64,000 nt of DNA from Adiantum capillus-veneris. Taxonomy: Eukaryota; Streptophyta; Polypodiopsida; Polypodiales; Pteridaceae. The notes beneath the pieces were generated by a model. It ran no database searches, had not been told where the DNA came from, and worked only from the letters and a program-made list of their open reading frames with translations. The translations under genes were made by a program, and so were the position numbers. This document shows positions 10,898 to 21,388 of the stretch, one piece after another. Location of the stretch: contig CM043971.1 of assembly GCA_014529385.2 (NCBI GenBank), positions 53,291,209 to 53,355,208 of the forward strand. The letters run 5' to 3'. Position 1 is the stretch's first letter. Every line of letters starts with the position of its first letter.

Positions 10898-11620
10898 TGA
10901 GGTACTGATACCGAACTGTATGGCGTCGAGGGAGATCGCCAACAGCATCCGGAATCCTGGAAGGGACTCTTCGCCGGCCCACTTTGATGTGTGGGTTGTG
11001 CGGTACTTGAACTTCATAAAGGTCTGCAACGCTTGCTTCTTTGGGCCGCGCCGAAAGCGACACAAAGTCTTCTGAATCTCCTTTCTTGCTTCAACTTCGT
11101 TGAGAGTCCTGCTTCTTTTGTCTTCAAGAATCTCCATGGCTGAAAATTCCTGAAACAATCTCCAACACAAAACCATGAACATACCTATTCCATGTAAAGT
11201 GAAGGAAAAAAATCTTGTCTTCTCTAAAGACTGTGTATGCAATGGAGATGAACATAGAGATGGAGTGACAACCTGTTCATCAAACACATGCAAACAATGA
11301 GATCGAATCTTTTCTGTTTGATCGAAATCAATCAACTGTGGCAAATCACAATGGAAATGCCCATGCTTTGTGCTCATACTTTTATGTGCTCGTTCTGAAA
11401 CTGTGTCATGCCAAGGAAGAGACATGGAATGCGACTTACTGACATACATACTTTTCAACTTTTCATGAAAAATCCGCATACATTCGTGCTCATCCATGAG
11501 AGAAACGTGCTCAACATACAGTATGTTATGCCTAGGAAAAGGGATCACATTACGATGCTGACTAAAATACAGGAAACCTTCACGAATGAAACACTCGAAC
11601 AATGTGTGCATATTAATCAT
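10892..11620 (-). CDS. Element C open frame with possible chromodomain tail
   Basis: A 242-residue frame at the 3' end of the element, overlapping the polypurine tract. The first 150 residues are His/Ser/Met-rich and match nothing I recognise. Near the C-terminus, KFKYRTTHTSKWAGEESLPG resembles the end of a chromodomain (VKFK...W.EE.L), and the position, just before the polypurine tract, is where an integrase tail would lie. I infer a remnant of the parental integrase C-terminus. Whether the frame is translated is unknown. Confidence 0.4.
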   Translation of the reverse strand: MINMHTLFECFIREGFLYFSQHRNVIPFPRHNILYVEHVSLMDEHECMRIFHEKLKSMYVSKSHSMSLPWHDTVSERAHKSMSTKHGHFHCDLPQLIDFDQTEKIRSHCLHVFDEQVVTPSLCSSPLHTQSLEKTRFFSFTLHGIGMFMVLCWRLFQEFSAMEILEDKRSRTLNEVEARKEIQKTLCRFRRGPKKQALQTFMKFKYRTTHTSKWAGEESLPGFRMLLAISLDAIQFGISTSL

Positions 11621-11629
11621 GCGAACACA

Positions 11630-11953
11630 TTATACTTCCTGTGATGGTTCTTTGGACCAAGGCTCGAGAGCCAAGATCGGTTCTTCGGGATCTATCGAAT
11701 CTTCTAGTGGGGGATCTGTGGACCTCGACTCGAAAGCCAAGATCGCTTCTTCGTGATTGATCGATTCGACAACGAGGTTAGCTTCGCTAGTAAAAGCATC
11801 AACTAACACATCATCCTGGTGAACAATCACATCTTCTTCATGCAACTCATCATGCTTGTCTTTTTCATCCAAATCATCATGCTTATCATTGTGCTTCAAA
11901 TCATCATGCAAATCATTATCATTCAATTCATCATGATTCACACAGTCATGCAA
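11630..11953 (-). CDS. Element C acidic Asp/His-rich open frame
   Basis: A 107-residue frame with a run of HDDL/KHDEL-like repeats (Asp, Glu, His, Lys) followed by two ESRSTDPPLEDS-like units. It is low in complexity and of unknown function. It overlaps the end of the frame at 11938..12381 and may be the continuation of the same gag-like product after a frameshift. Confidence 0.35.
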   Translation of the reverse strand: MHDCVNHDELNDNDLHDDLKHNDKHDDLDEKDKHDELHEEDVIVHQDDVLVDAFTSEANLVVESINHEEAILAFESRSTDPPLEDSIDPEEPILALEPWSKEPSQEV

Positions 11954-12381
11954 ATCCTGTGTGTCATGCTGTGGAGAAGTAGAGAATGAGAAAGTCTCCT
12001 TTTCCTGCTCTTGTGCTCTTGTGCGAACTGCGCCTGCACAATAGAAAAGAGTCGCAAGAACTCTTTCATGTGTTGGTCGCTCTTTTCTTTTTGTGCTTTG
12101 ATCTTGCGATCAAAATCTGCTTGTCTTGCTTTGCTCTCGCGCGCTATGGCTACCATTCTTTCTTGGTACTTACGCTCGATGGCTACCATGTCTTCTTCGT
12201 AGGCTTTCCTGTCTGCTTCTCTTTCTTGTTCCAACTCCTCCATAGGAGTTAGTGCAATCTTTGTCGTAGATGAAAAAGGGGGAGGGTCGGAAAAACCTCC
12301 TGGTGGGGAAAATTCTTCTTCGCCTCTCTCATGCTCATCACCTCCAAGCGAAGTATCCATTCCGCTTCGAGTGATGACCAT
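11938..12381 (-). CDS. Element C gag-leader-like coiled-coil protein
   Basis: A 147-residue frame starting MVITRSGMDTS, a start often seen in plant gypsy gag proteins (inference from general family knowledge). Residues about 45..115 are strongly charged, with regularly spaced Glu, Lys and Arg (EELEQEREADRKAYEEDMVA), and probably form a coiled coil. No capsid or zinc knuckle follows. It lies about 475 bp downstream of the primer site on the minus strand, the expected place for gag. Confidence 0.5.
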   Translation of the reverse strand: MVITRSGMDTSLGGDEHERGEEEFSPPGGFSDPPPFSSTTKIALTPMEELEQEREADRKAYEEDMVAIERKYQERMVAIARESKARQADFDRKIKAQKEKSDQHMKEFLRLFSIVQAQFAQEHKSRKRRLSHSLLLHSMTHRICMTV

Positions 12382-12856
12382 TCTGCAATCGTGGGTTCTT
12401 GTGGGTCTTGGGGTCTTGGGTTCTTAAGTTCACGAGGAACTTGGGTTCTTGGGGGTCCTTGATTCGTGAGAATCTTGGGGTCTTGAGGATCTTGAGGTTT
12501 TTGAGGGTTTTCTTTCGCTTGCAAATTGCGTTGGAGAAGGATCTTCTCTTCACCCGAGTTCTACCCTTTTTTGCGGCGGGCGCACCCCTTGGCGGCCTTG
12601 CGCTCACACCAAGGTTGCTTTTTCCCACCTCACGTCGATTGGCCGGTTGCTAAGTGCACGGTCCGCTCTCAATGAGTGAAAAGAGACACAAGGGGAGGCT
12701 GGACAAGCCCTTCTTTCTTGGGATTCCTGTCACTCTTCAACAAAACACGATTAGGAATCGCCACGCCCAAGTAAACTTGGGTTCGTGCGATCGCAACAAG
12801 CAAAAAAATTCTTGTGGTTCTTGTGGTTCTTTCCTTGAGTAATGCAGAACACTTCC

Positions 12857-12870
12857 AAAGCTCTGATACC
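12857..12870 (-). other. Primer-binding site of element C (tRNA-iMet)
   Basis: Minus strand TGGTATCAGAGCTT, one base from the 5' LTR. This is the classic plant initiator-methionine tRNA site. Confidence 0.92.
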
Positions 12871-12871
12871 A

Positions 12872-14010
12872 ATGTTAGGTGCAACGGAATGAATGTTGTA
12901 TTTTCTCAAGATTAGTGATATTTATTGCTCAAGGTTCCTTTTAGTTCTTTAGGGAAAGAGAGAGCTTTCCGTCTTATGGAGAGTGCTGTGGTCACGAACA
13001 AAGTGAGTGGATGTTGTGCGTGCAAATGAATGAGACTGAGAGAAGGAGAGAGAAGAGATACGACACCGAGAGGTTGTAAAACCCTCCTCCGAAGGCCCCA
13101 CTCTCGTCAGCGAGAGTGGTCTACTTTGATTGCACAAAGGTGTACGATGCGTATGCAATGGACTGATGCAATGGGACTATGCCGACGACGACGATGGTGA
13201 TGACGACGGCGACTTGATGGCTGAAATCTGGGTTCTTCTATTCACTGAATTCGGGGACTGTTTCGGTGGCTGAAAATGACTGTTTTGGCTGCGTTTTTAT
13301 GGCTGAAAATGGGGAACATCTGCAACCAACTTGGGGGCTGATCTGCTTCCGTGTCTAAGGCTGAAACTGCGAGTTTTTGCTGCGGCAAGGGGCTGAAACC
13401 AAAAACGCTGGCTGGATCCTGCTGCTAGCCAAAAACGATAGGCTGATTTGGCTCTGCAATCCAAAAACGCTGGTTGGGCTGTATGGGGAAAACGCTAGGG
13501 GAACTTGATGGATCCGCTGGCGATGGCAGGGATCTGCAAACGCTAGGGGCTGACGATGGATGGCGATGGCTTGCTGAAGAAGGTATCGCCAAGGATGGTG
13601 TCAGGATGCAAAAACGCTAGGGGGGTCATGAGGGGGGGGGATACTGCTCTTCTGCCAGAAAGTGTGAACTTTGGTTTGCTTATATATTAACTTAGCAAAA
13701 TTGCCCTACTTACTTTTGTAGGAAAGTCACTTAAAATAATAAGTGAAAATAACCAAAAATAGGAAAATAGGCTAAATGCACTGGAAAATTCTCCTAACTA
13801 ATGCTAATGGATTTTGATGGGAATTCCGATGATCATGTTGTGTGCAACCTGAGGATATGCATCTATGCTAAGTGACTGGGCATGCACGATCTACGAATAG
13901 ACTCACAAAAGTGCCAGATCACTGCTAATCTAGACTTGACTTAACTGACTGAACCCTGCTGTGGTGTAGCTTGTCCACGGACACATAGGGTTGGGATGTG
14001 TCACGTGACA
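12872..14010 (-). mobile_element. Element C 5' LTR
   Basis: A 1139-bp partner of 9713..10880; plus strand starts TGTTAGGTGCAACGG and ends TCACGTGACA. AAGAT at 14011..14015 completes the target duplication. Confidence 0.95.
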
Positions 14011-14015
14011 AAGAT

Positions 14016-14714
14016 TCTACTCTCATAGGCTACTACCCTGCCATCTTGCATTAGCACTGCACCAATGCTACTACCGCAGGCGTCGCACTGGACCACAAAT
14101 GACTTCCTAAGATCTGGCAACACAATGACTGGATCTGAAGTCATCTTTTCCTTTAAGAGATTAAAAGCTGAAATCTCTTTCTGTGTCCATCTAAAGGTGA
14201 CTGCCTTCTTTTGAAGAGCATGTAAAGGTGAAGCAATCTCAACGAAATTTCGAATAAACCTTCTGTAATAGGAGCATAGTCCCAAGAAACTTCGGACATC
14301 GTGCACCATCTTCAAATCTAGCCATGACTTGATCGCTTCAACTTTTGCAGGATCCATTCTGACACCATCCTTTGAGACAATGTGTCCGAGAAAATGAATC
14401 TCTTCCAGAAAAAATTCACTTTTCTTTGCATTGATGAGCAACCTATGGCTGCGTAGCTCTTTGAATACAATGGCCAAGTGATGCCTATGCTCCTCTTCAT
14501 TCTTTGAGTAGACTATCATGTCGTCAAAGAATGTACCAACAAATTGTTGGTGTGGACGGAAAATTCTGTCCATCATCCTATTGAACGTAGCAGGAGCATT
14601 CGTGAGACCAAAGGGCATCGCTAAAAATTCGTAAAGGCCAAATGTTGTTCTAAAAGCAGTCTTGTGCACATGGTTTTCTTGTTCAGTGCACGGTAGTCGA
14701 TGCACATACGCCAT
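14016..14714 (-). pseudogene. Element B reverse transcriptase, palm/thumb and RNase H start
   Basis: Reads [20 protein letters not shown], then the catalytic box GTFFDDMIVYSK (FFDD in place of the usual YIDD, also found in elements F and G), the KKSEFFLEE and FLGHIVSKDG blocks, a connection domain (LGLCSYYRRFI) and the start of RNase H (FVVQCDACGSSIGAVLMQDG). It runs up to element C. Comparison with element A shows that the segment with motif A ([12 protein letters not shown] in A and G) is deleted in B, so the enzyme lacks its first catalytic Asp and the frame shifts here. Confidence 0.92.
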
Positions 14715-15904
14715 GAGCCATCCTTTTTCTGCACCAACAACACCGGAGAACAGAATGGGGATGAACTGGGTTGAATCAGCCCCTTGTCTAACAACTCTTG
14801 TATTGGGCTCATTATCTCTTTCTGCTGAGCCGCACTAACCCTGTACGGAGGCTTATTTGATGGGCTACTGCCTGGCACCAAATCTATCGCATGGTCCTCG
14901 GGTCTCTCTGGCGGTAATTGAGACGGTAATGAATCGGAAAAACAGTCACTATACTGTTGTAAAAACATTGACCTTTCTTTATCTAGCACAGATAAATTTG
15001 ATTCATCACAATCTGACACTTCACGTGCAAAAACCAAGTACGCAGAAAGATGCTTTTTCATTATAGAAGTAATAGCAGAAGCTGATACAGTGGGAATAGA
15101 CTCCCCTTTAAGCTTTACATCCAGAATGTGAGTCGTTCCCCTGTTCTGTACAGTGATCTTTTTGTTGTAGGCATCCATGATTCCCTGTACACGAAATAAC
15201 CAAGGAATACCTAACAACACATCACATCCGTCCAGTGGCATGATGTAAAATTCTTCAGCATCTACATAGGACTGGATATGTAGGCACAACTTTCCGATGA
15301 TGGGTGTCACAGCCTCTGTATGGCCAGGACATGCCAAACCTGCCTCCGCTGTATACCCCATCTCTTCAGGTATGATTCCCAACTTTGAAGCCAACTCTGG
15401 GGAAATGAAATTGGCTTTGGCACCCGGATCAAAGAAGATAAGCACTGTTTGATCCCTGACCTTTCCCCATGCTCTGCAAAGCTCACTTGCATCTGAATTT
15501 GGCTTGTCGCCCACCATATCTGGCACTAGACCAGCCATGGGTTTCTTTCCTTTCCTGTCCTCCTTGTCTTCAGAATCAGCTGGCCTTTTCTTTGTAGGAC
15601 AATTGTAAGCAATGTGGCCAGGCTGCTCACAGATAAAGCATTTGTTCTTTGACCTTAGGACCTTCTTTTGCTCTTCCGACTTGCGAGGAAAACGTCTTTT
15701 CCATTTCTTTGCTGGTCCCTTTTCTGATTTAGTCGTAGCTGTACCTTTCCCTGCGTTGACTGGCTCCTGAGTCCCTTTTGGAACCTCATTGGGAACGTGC
15801 TTCTTCGCTGAATTTTTCTTGGCTGATCCTTCCTTGACGCCAGTATTAAATTCACAATCTTCTCCCTTGAGCAAACCATTGCCAGTGTTTGCTACCTCGA
15901 TAAG
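14640..15904 (-). pseudogene. Element B gag tail, zinc knuckle, protease, RT fingers
   Basis: One frame containing a Lys/Ser-rich spacer, the CCHC knuckle CFICEQPGHIAYNC (about 15602..15643), the retropepsin motif FFDPGAKANFIS (about 15400..15435), the LLGIPW block, a linker with HAIDLVPGSSP, and the RT fingers [33 protein letters not shown] and [11 protein letters not shown]. After this the RT motif A segment is missing. It is in the same frame as gag upstream and separated from it by TAG at 15905, where element A has Gln (CAG-to-TAG). Confidence 0.9.
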
Positions 15905-15907
15905 CTA

Positions 15908-17188
15908 CGTCCAAGTAGTGACTTTGGTCTTCGTACAGTACTTTCTCAATCCTTTGGGTAGGCCACAACAGTATTTTTCAATCTGTTCTGTCAATGGCAC
16001 AAACCTATAGGAAGTTACTGGAAGTAGAGCTTTCCAAAACTTCCGATTGTAGTCATCCAGATTCTCGCAAGTAGCAGCATTAAGTTGGTGTCATTCTGTC
16101 GTGACATCTGCTTCAAAGTCATCAGATAACCATGCTGCTGTAAAAATCTGCTTGAAGTAAATCCATGTGGACGGAGCTTGCCCTTGCAACAATAAAGTTG
16201 TCCACCATTGTCTCGCATTCCTTGTCAAGAAAGTGGCTGCCTTGCGGACCTTTGAAGCCTCTGTAAAGTTTCCCCCTGCATAGGCCTTGTCAAACTGTTG
16301 GAGGAATGAGAGAGCCTTCTTCGTGTCATCAAACCTTGTAAAGGTCGTGAATGTCACACCTTTGCCACCTTCTTTGTACGGAGTTGGCCTCTCCAGCGGC
16401 GTTAAGTTGCCATATGGAAGTGACTGAAACATGGGAACACTGTTAGGGTTTATCTGTGTTCCTTGGCCGCTACGTGGAAATGCCATATTTGGCTGTTGAT
16501 TTGTTATTCCAGCCATACCAAAATTTGCCTGTGGCATCCCAAATTGGCCCTGAGTGCTTTGAAACCCTGGTAGCATGCCCGTGACACTATACATGGGGTT
16601 AGGCATCATTGTTTGAGTACCCCCGAACACTGTTTCTGGCGTGTAAAACTGATTTCCAGGTGCATGACCAGCCATGCTCTGGAATACCAATCCACCTCCA
16701 AAATAGCCAAGGTGTACTGAAGGTGGTGGGAAGACTTGTTGCATAGCCTGTAGGTTGCTTCCCTGCCCATTAGAATTAGCTATAGACTACTGAAAAGTGG
16801 CTGGCTGAACTGGTACAGCTTGAAAGACTGGCATCTCAGACACCTGTTTTTGCACCTTAGGCACAGACTGTGGAGACCGCATATTCTCCGTCAAGTGTAC
16901 ATGTGTTTCCATTGACTCTGCAGTATGAATCACCTGTGCTTGAGCCTTAACAGGCTTTTGAATATGATCCAGTGACCCAAGTTGCTGAGACGAAAGAGGA
17001 GGTTGCAGAAAGGCTAAAAACCTCGGGTTCTGCATTACTTGTGTAAACATAGCCATAGCAGTAGCCAATTGGGTCCTGAATATATCATCATCTGTCTGTG
17101 GTGGTCTTGAAGACTCACCCACTTCATGTGTTTGTTGACCCTGCGAAGAGGAAACCTCTTCAGTCACATCATCTAGTCTGTCAGCCAT
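15908..17188 (-). pseudogene. Element B gag (N-terminal region and capsid)
   Basis: Start at MADRLDDV (17188), the same start as element A's gag. The N-terminal region is rich in Gln, Pro, Gly and Met and is followed by the capsid core (KVRKAATFLTRNARQWWT, about 16225..16180). All of it lies in one frame, interrupted by TAG at 16787..16789 and TGA at 16091..16093. The latter replaces a Trp codon present in A (TGG-to-TGA). Together with TAG at 15905 these look like methylation-driven G:C to A:T decay of a formerly continuous gag-pro-pol frame. Confidence 0.88.
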
Positions 17189-17277
17189 AATTGCAATTTC
17201 CTGTGTCTGGTCTATGATCCCCTGTGTCTTCAAGCCCAAACTGACCAAGGCTCACTTCTATGGGAAAAAGTGATTTA

Positions 17278-17295
17278 ATCCCGTGGATGGAACCA
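17278..17295 (-). other. Primer-binding site of element B (tRNA-Glu-like)
   Basis: Minus strand TGGTTCCATCCACGGGAT directly after the 5' LTR. The first nine bases match A's site and the rest has drifted. Confidence 0.6.
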
Positions 17296-18554
17296 TGAAA
17301 CCGGCCTGTTCAATCCAAAAAGGGCGGTAGACTTTAGACTTAATCCTTATTTGCTTTCACCCATTTAATTTGTCACCCACTTTACCTGTACTTTCAAGAC
17401 ACAACAAAGGGGAAAGGGATACAGGCTGCTAGAATGCACTTGTATGAGAAGACCGACACCAGATTGGCCCCTAACTTAGGCGCCCCTTTCGGTATTTCTT
17501 TATTGTTTAAAAGAGGGAATAAACGCTGTGGTTCCCTACAAGCTGCCCCGCACAAGCTTGGCTGAATTTCAACTGTTCCAGCTTGATTTCGGCAGCATAA
17601 CTGTACTAGGATCCTTCACAGTCAGTATTCCCACGCATTGAATGACTTTCCCGACGCATACGGGCACTTTGCAAAACGTGGCGAGAATCTGCAGCACGCT
17701 GAATTCTCTGTTTTCAGCCCCGAAAATGCACCATATCACATGTACAGCGGTCCCCTCGCGTCCCCGAACCTCCTGGGGGTATTAGGGTCCGTTTAGGGCC
17801 AAAACCCTAAACCTGCAAAAATACACAGCAGGCTGTAATTTACTGTTTCGGGCTCCGTTTCGTGTGCCGGTCGCATCAGTAGCAAGCCCTCGAGCTCCTG
17901 CACCTGTAGGGCCACTTGCCCTTTGAATCGGACGAGATTTCTGACGTGAAACCTCTCCGAATCCACCTGTACCTACGGGGGATTAGCCGCTAGCTAATCC
18001 AGTACCTGTGCAAGAGGCTCTTGCCTCGGCAATCGCGCATGAACCCACACAACTGTACATTGGTCAATTGAAAAGCCCACTAGAGGGGCATAACATACTG
18101 CCATAGAGGAGAGAGAGGGCAGTGCGTAGCGTGCAGGGCATCACTCCTGGCACCGCAGTGTACATAAGAGGGAAAGGAAGCACTCCATAGCTCTTAACCT
18201 GTGACAAAAACTGCAAATGAGCCCCTCTCTCCTTCAAATTCAGCGCCACCTTCTCTTGCATAAGGAAACTGCACAGAAATGTGCCACTTGGCACATTTAC
18301 AAGTCATTTCCCGTTTCGGGGTTGCCGCCTAAAAATCTCCTGACCGGTTGCCCAACACTTTGGCTAACCATAGTCCTTGTCCAACCTGAGTGCTCTCTTG
18401 CCCTCAGGCCTGGACTCCCTCTGAACAGTTCCACACTAGCTATGCAATGCAGGGCAGTTAGATTTCTCGAGGGGTGTTTCCAAAAAGTGAAAGTAAATAA
18501 ATAATAAGAAAGAAATCAACAAAAAGGATATATAGTAGTCACACACTTGTGACA
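17296..18554 (-). mobile_element. Element B 5' LTR
   Basis: A 1259-bp partner of 5971..7395; plus strand TGAAACCGG ... TTGTGACA. It has lost about 160 bp near 18350 and gained two blocks of about 25 bp (near 17325 and 17780). The shared LTR motif is at 17464..17501. Confidence 0.92.
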
Positions 18555-18559
18555 AAACT
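18555..18559 (+). repeat. Target-site duplication AAACT, right copy (element B)
   Basis: Matches 5966..5970. Element A's protease reading resumes immediately afterwards. Confidence 0.95.
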
Positions 18560-19197
18560 CACATCTTGGATATAAAGCTTAAAGGAGAGTCAGTCCCTAT
18601 TGTATCTACTTCTGTTATCACTTCTGTAATAAAGAATCATCTTTCTGTGTACTTGATTTTTACACGTGATGTCTCAGATAGTGATCAGTCAAATTTATCT
18701 GTGTTAGATAAAGAAAGGTCAGCATTTTTGCCAAAGTTTAGTGACTGTTTTTCTGATTCATTACTGTTGCAATTGCCGCCAGAGACCTGAGGACCATGGG
18801 ATAGATTTGGTGCCAGGGTGTAGCCCACCAAATAGACCTGCCTACAGGGTTAGCGCGGTGCAGCAGAAAGAGATTATGGACCAAGTTGAGGAGTCATTAG
18901 AGAAGGGGCTGATTCAGCCTAGTTCTTCACCCTTTTGCTCCCCAGTGCTCCTAGTGCAGAAGAAGGATGGCTCATGGTGCATGTGTATTGATTACCGTGC
19001 GTTGAATAAGAGTACCATCAAGAATAGGTTTCCTATTCCTAGAATTGATGATATTTGTCGATCGTTTAGAGAGTGCTGCAATTTTCAGTAGGATAGACCT
19101 TAAGAGTGGGTACCATCAGATTCGTATAAGGCCAGAGGATGTGCACAAGACTGCGTTTAGAACGACATTTGGTCTTTATGAGTTTCTCGTGATGCCG
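18560..19197 (+). pseudogene. Element A protease end and reverse transcriptase fingers
   Basis: Continues element A after the B insertion: DIKLKGESVPIVSTS, the acidic linker, then (after a frameshift near 18770) [61 protein letters not shown], and, after another frameshift near 19085, motif A in [13 protein letters not shown] and [14 protein letters not shown]. It stops at 19197, just before where FGLTNAP would follow, and joins an unrelated LTR fragment. FFDD box, RNase H and integrase of A are absent from the window. Confidence 0.88.
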
Positions 19198-19895
19198 TAG
19201 GCTGGCGTTTTTGGACCAAATCAGCCAGCGTTTTTGCATTGGCATTAGCAAGAAGCAGAAGACTCCCAACGTTAGCAGATTATCCACAGCCATACCATTT
19301 TTAGCCCTAGCGTTTTTGCATCTGCCAGGCATTTCAGCGTTTTGCAGATCTATCGCGACGGAACCAACACAAGCACCAGCGTTTTCAGTTTTGAGCACTT
19401 AGACATCGCAGAACAAGTCCCGAACCTCGCAGATCTCACCTTCCCGCAGCAGATCCTCGCCGCATGGTCAGATCCCTCGAAGTTCGCAGTTTCAGCCCGG
19501 AAAATGCAGATTTCAGCATCTGCGTTTTCAGCGCGTCGTCGTGGCATCATCGCCGACATAGAGTCAGAATTCAGCAGATAAAGATTTGCAGATTTCAGCC
19601 CTTAGCATTTTCAAATATCAGCCTCGTCGTCGACATCGTCGGCAAGTCCAAGCATTGTAGAGATTTGTGCAATCAATAGTAGACCGCTCTCGCCATACAG
19701 AGTGGGGTGTTTGGAGGAGGGTTTTGACAACAGTTTGGTGTCGTATTCTTCTCTCTCTATCTCTCAGTCTCAGCACCTTCATTCACTTTGTTTGTGTCCA
19801 TTGCACTCTCTCATTAAAGAATAGAAGGAACCTTGAGCACAGTTCAGAGCACTCAGCTTGAGCAAAGTTCATCATTCATTCGGCTGCACCTTACA
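19198..19895 (+). mobile_element. Element D: truncated LTR related to element C's LTR
   Basis: About 700 bp, plus orientation, ending GCTGCACCTTACA at 19895. It resembles the U5 half of element C's LTR in reverse: the repeated GCGTTTTTG/AAACGC words, the TTTGACAAC...GGTGTCGTATTCTTCTCTC stretch and the CCTTGAGCAC...CATTCATTCGG end. The left side is truncated at element A's RT. No primer site or polypurine tract flanks it. I read it as a recombination remnant. Confidence 0.65.
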
Positions 19896-20589
19896 AGAGC
19901 CCTCTCTTGAGGAGTAAGCTTGGGTCGTGCATCCTTTTCTTTCTGTTCTGGGTTGCTCTTTCTTTTCCTACTTCCATTTTTCGAAGTCTGTTCGGCTCTT
20001 TGCGTCATGATCTCATCTGTGGGGTAGGTTAGACTGCCAGAGTGAATGGCAAAACCCCGTTTTGCATGACTGATCAACTCCTAAATGGAAGTTGACTTTT
20101 GTTCTAAGCAGTGATCTCATATCTTTGTAGGTAGACCCAAGGTAAACCGCTCAATCTGTTCCTTGAACGAGATCTTCTTAAATGAAGAGGCGGGTAGAAA
20201 AGAGCTCCAGAATCTCTCGCAATAAGCGTCCACTGTATCCTTCTTGGTCATCCAAAGATGGTTCCAAGCAATTCGTATGTCGCGTTCATACTCTCGAGTC
20301 AGCCATGAAGAAATAAAAAGCCTCTTGAATTTCAGCCATTTGACTGGCGCAGTCTTGTTTAATAGAAGCGTGGACCACCAAGTTCGAGCATTCGCCTTAA
20401 AGTAAGAGGCAGCTCTCTGAATCTTAGAGTGCTCTGAGTAACGTCCTCCCGTGAAAGCGATGTCAAACTACTGTACAAAAGACAAAGCCTTTGAAGCATC
20501 TCTATAACCAGAAAACGTGTCAAATTTAATTGACTGTCCACCTCTTGGACTTTCTTGCTTTTGTCTTCCAGAAAGTCATACTGGTTGGC
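19896..20589 (-). pseudogene. Element E gag capsid region (decayed)
   Basis: Minus-strand reading with frame changes gives a capsid core (KIQRAASYFKANARTWWSTL around 20360..20410, then SWLTREYERDIRIAWNHL and EQIERFTLGLPT near 20150), followed by a basic tail that ends abruptly at 19896 against element D (KLTPQERAL). The zinc knuckle and all pol domains expected next are missing. It is part of the same gag as 20590..21318. Confidence 0.8.
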
Positions 20590-21318
20590 TTAGTAAAAAT
20601 TCTTCTTCTTTGCGTAAAAATTGCTGTCATCAGAGTTTGAACTGTCGGTAGACGAGTCCTCTGTAGAACTATCACTCACGGGGCGAGATTTAGACGACTT
20701 TGCCTTTTTCTTGCCCTTTCCTAAGCGTTGCTTTTTGCTTCGCTTTTTGCCTTTTCGGTCTTCATCGCTTGAGTCAGATGAGCTAGAAGAACTGTCAGAA
20801 GAAGAAGAAGAAGAAGAAGAAGAAGAAGAAGAAGAAGAAGAAGAACCGGATACTCCTTCAAATCGAACACGCTTCTTCTGTTTCTTTGCCTTTTCAAATG
20901 TCGATTGACGACCCAAATAACCCGGGAAGTCAGTGCCTTTCTTCTGCTTTTTGTCGTGCTTTTTACCATTATTTTGCGCGTCAAAAAGCTGAGCAATTCG
21001 TGCATGAACCACCTCTTCTAATTCTTGCTTTGTGTACATCCTGGGAGTAGGAGGTTTCTTGGGTGGTTCTGTGGTCTGCCGCCATTGCGCGTGCACCTCC
21101 TCGAAAGAGGTCTCGCTCATATAATTTTGCAAATTTTGGGTCCTTGCAAAATTGAGCATCATGTTTGTTGCGTCGCCGATCAATCGTTGACGCTCCATCT
21201 CTTCGAGCTCCGCTTGAGTAGGTTGAGGTGGGCCATACTCCATGCGTGAATCTTCGTTGTGATCCCTTCCGGCATCTCCAGATGCAGAGGGAGTCGATTG
21301 ATCTTTGCCTGAAGCCAT
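20590..21318 (-). pseudogene. Element E gag N-terminal region with poly-Ser tract
   Basis: The frame starts at MASGKDQSTPSAS (21318). Upstream in-frame ATGs translate the primer site itself and were not chosen. It contains a Glu-rich helix segment (QAELEEMERQRLI), a basic segment, then an uninterrupted Ser run from the GAA/TTC repeat at 20795..20845, alternating with Asp and followed by KGKKRSKKQRLGKGKKK and a Ser/Asp-rich end. The Ser-plus-basic composition resembles SR-type low-complexity domains, also seen in gag of F and G. It stops just before the capsid region. Confidence 0.75.
20795..20845 (+). repeat. (GAA)n trinucleotide repeat coding poly-Ser on the minus strand
   Basis: About 16 perfect GAA units that encode the Ser run of element E gag on the other strand. 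The matching poly-Glu frame on the plus strand is a shadow. Confidence 0.9.
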
Positions 21319-21375
21319 AGGTGCCGCAGAAAAAAAAATAGGGATCGGATTTCCCGTAGAAGAGAAATCAGCTAT

Positions 21376-21387
21376 GCTCTGATACCA
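21376..21387 (-). other. Primer-binding site of element E (tRNA-iMet)
   Basis: Minus strand TGGTATCAGAGC, one base from the LTR that starts at 21389. Confidence 0.9.
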
Positions 21388-21388
21388 C

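Larger units (their letters stand above)
9713..14010 (-). mobile_element. Element C: non-autonomous LTR retrotransposon (LARD-like)
   Basis: Complete by structure: LTRs 9713..10880 and 12872..14010, perfect AAGAT duplication, iMet-type primer site 12857..12870 and polypurine tract 10881..10897, all oriented on the minus strand. The interior is only about 2 kb and has no protease, RT, RNase H or integrase core. It keeps gag-leader-like open frames and, next to the 3' LTR, a possible chromodomain remnant. That pattern fits a large internal deletion of a gypsy element that moved using proteins from elsewhere. It inserted into element B between RT and RNase H. Confidence 0.92.
5971..18554 (-). 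mobile_element. Element B: Ty3/gypsy chromovirus, minus strand
   Basis: The element runs 5' to 3' on the minus strand: 5' LTR 17296..18554, primer site 17278..17295, gag-pro-RT 14640..17188, RNase H and integrase 8714..9707, integrase tail with chromodomain 7952..8662, polypurine tract 7396..7411, 3' LTR 5971..7395. Perfect AAACT duplication. It sits in the protease of element A and is itself split between RT and RNase H by element C (9713..14010). Without C it is about 8.3 kb. It cannot be active: there are stops in gag, a deletion in RT and a lost integrase Glu. Confidence 0.95.

Noticed and set aside
20621-20908. Plus-strand open frame with a long poly-Glu tract
   Set aside because: Shadow of the GAA repeat that codes poly-Ser in element E gag on the minus strand.
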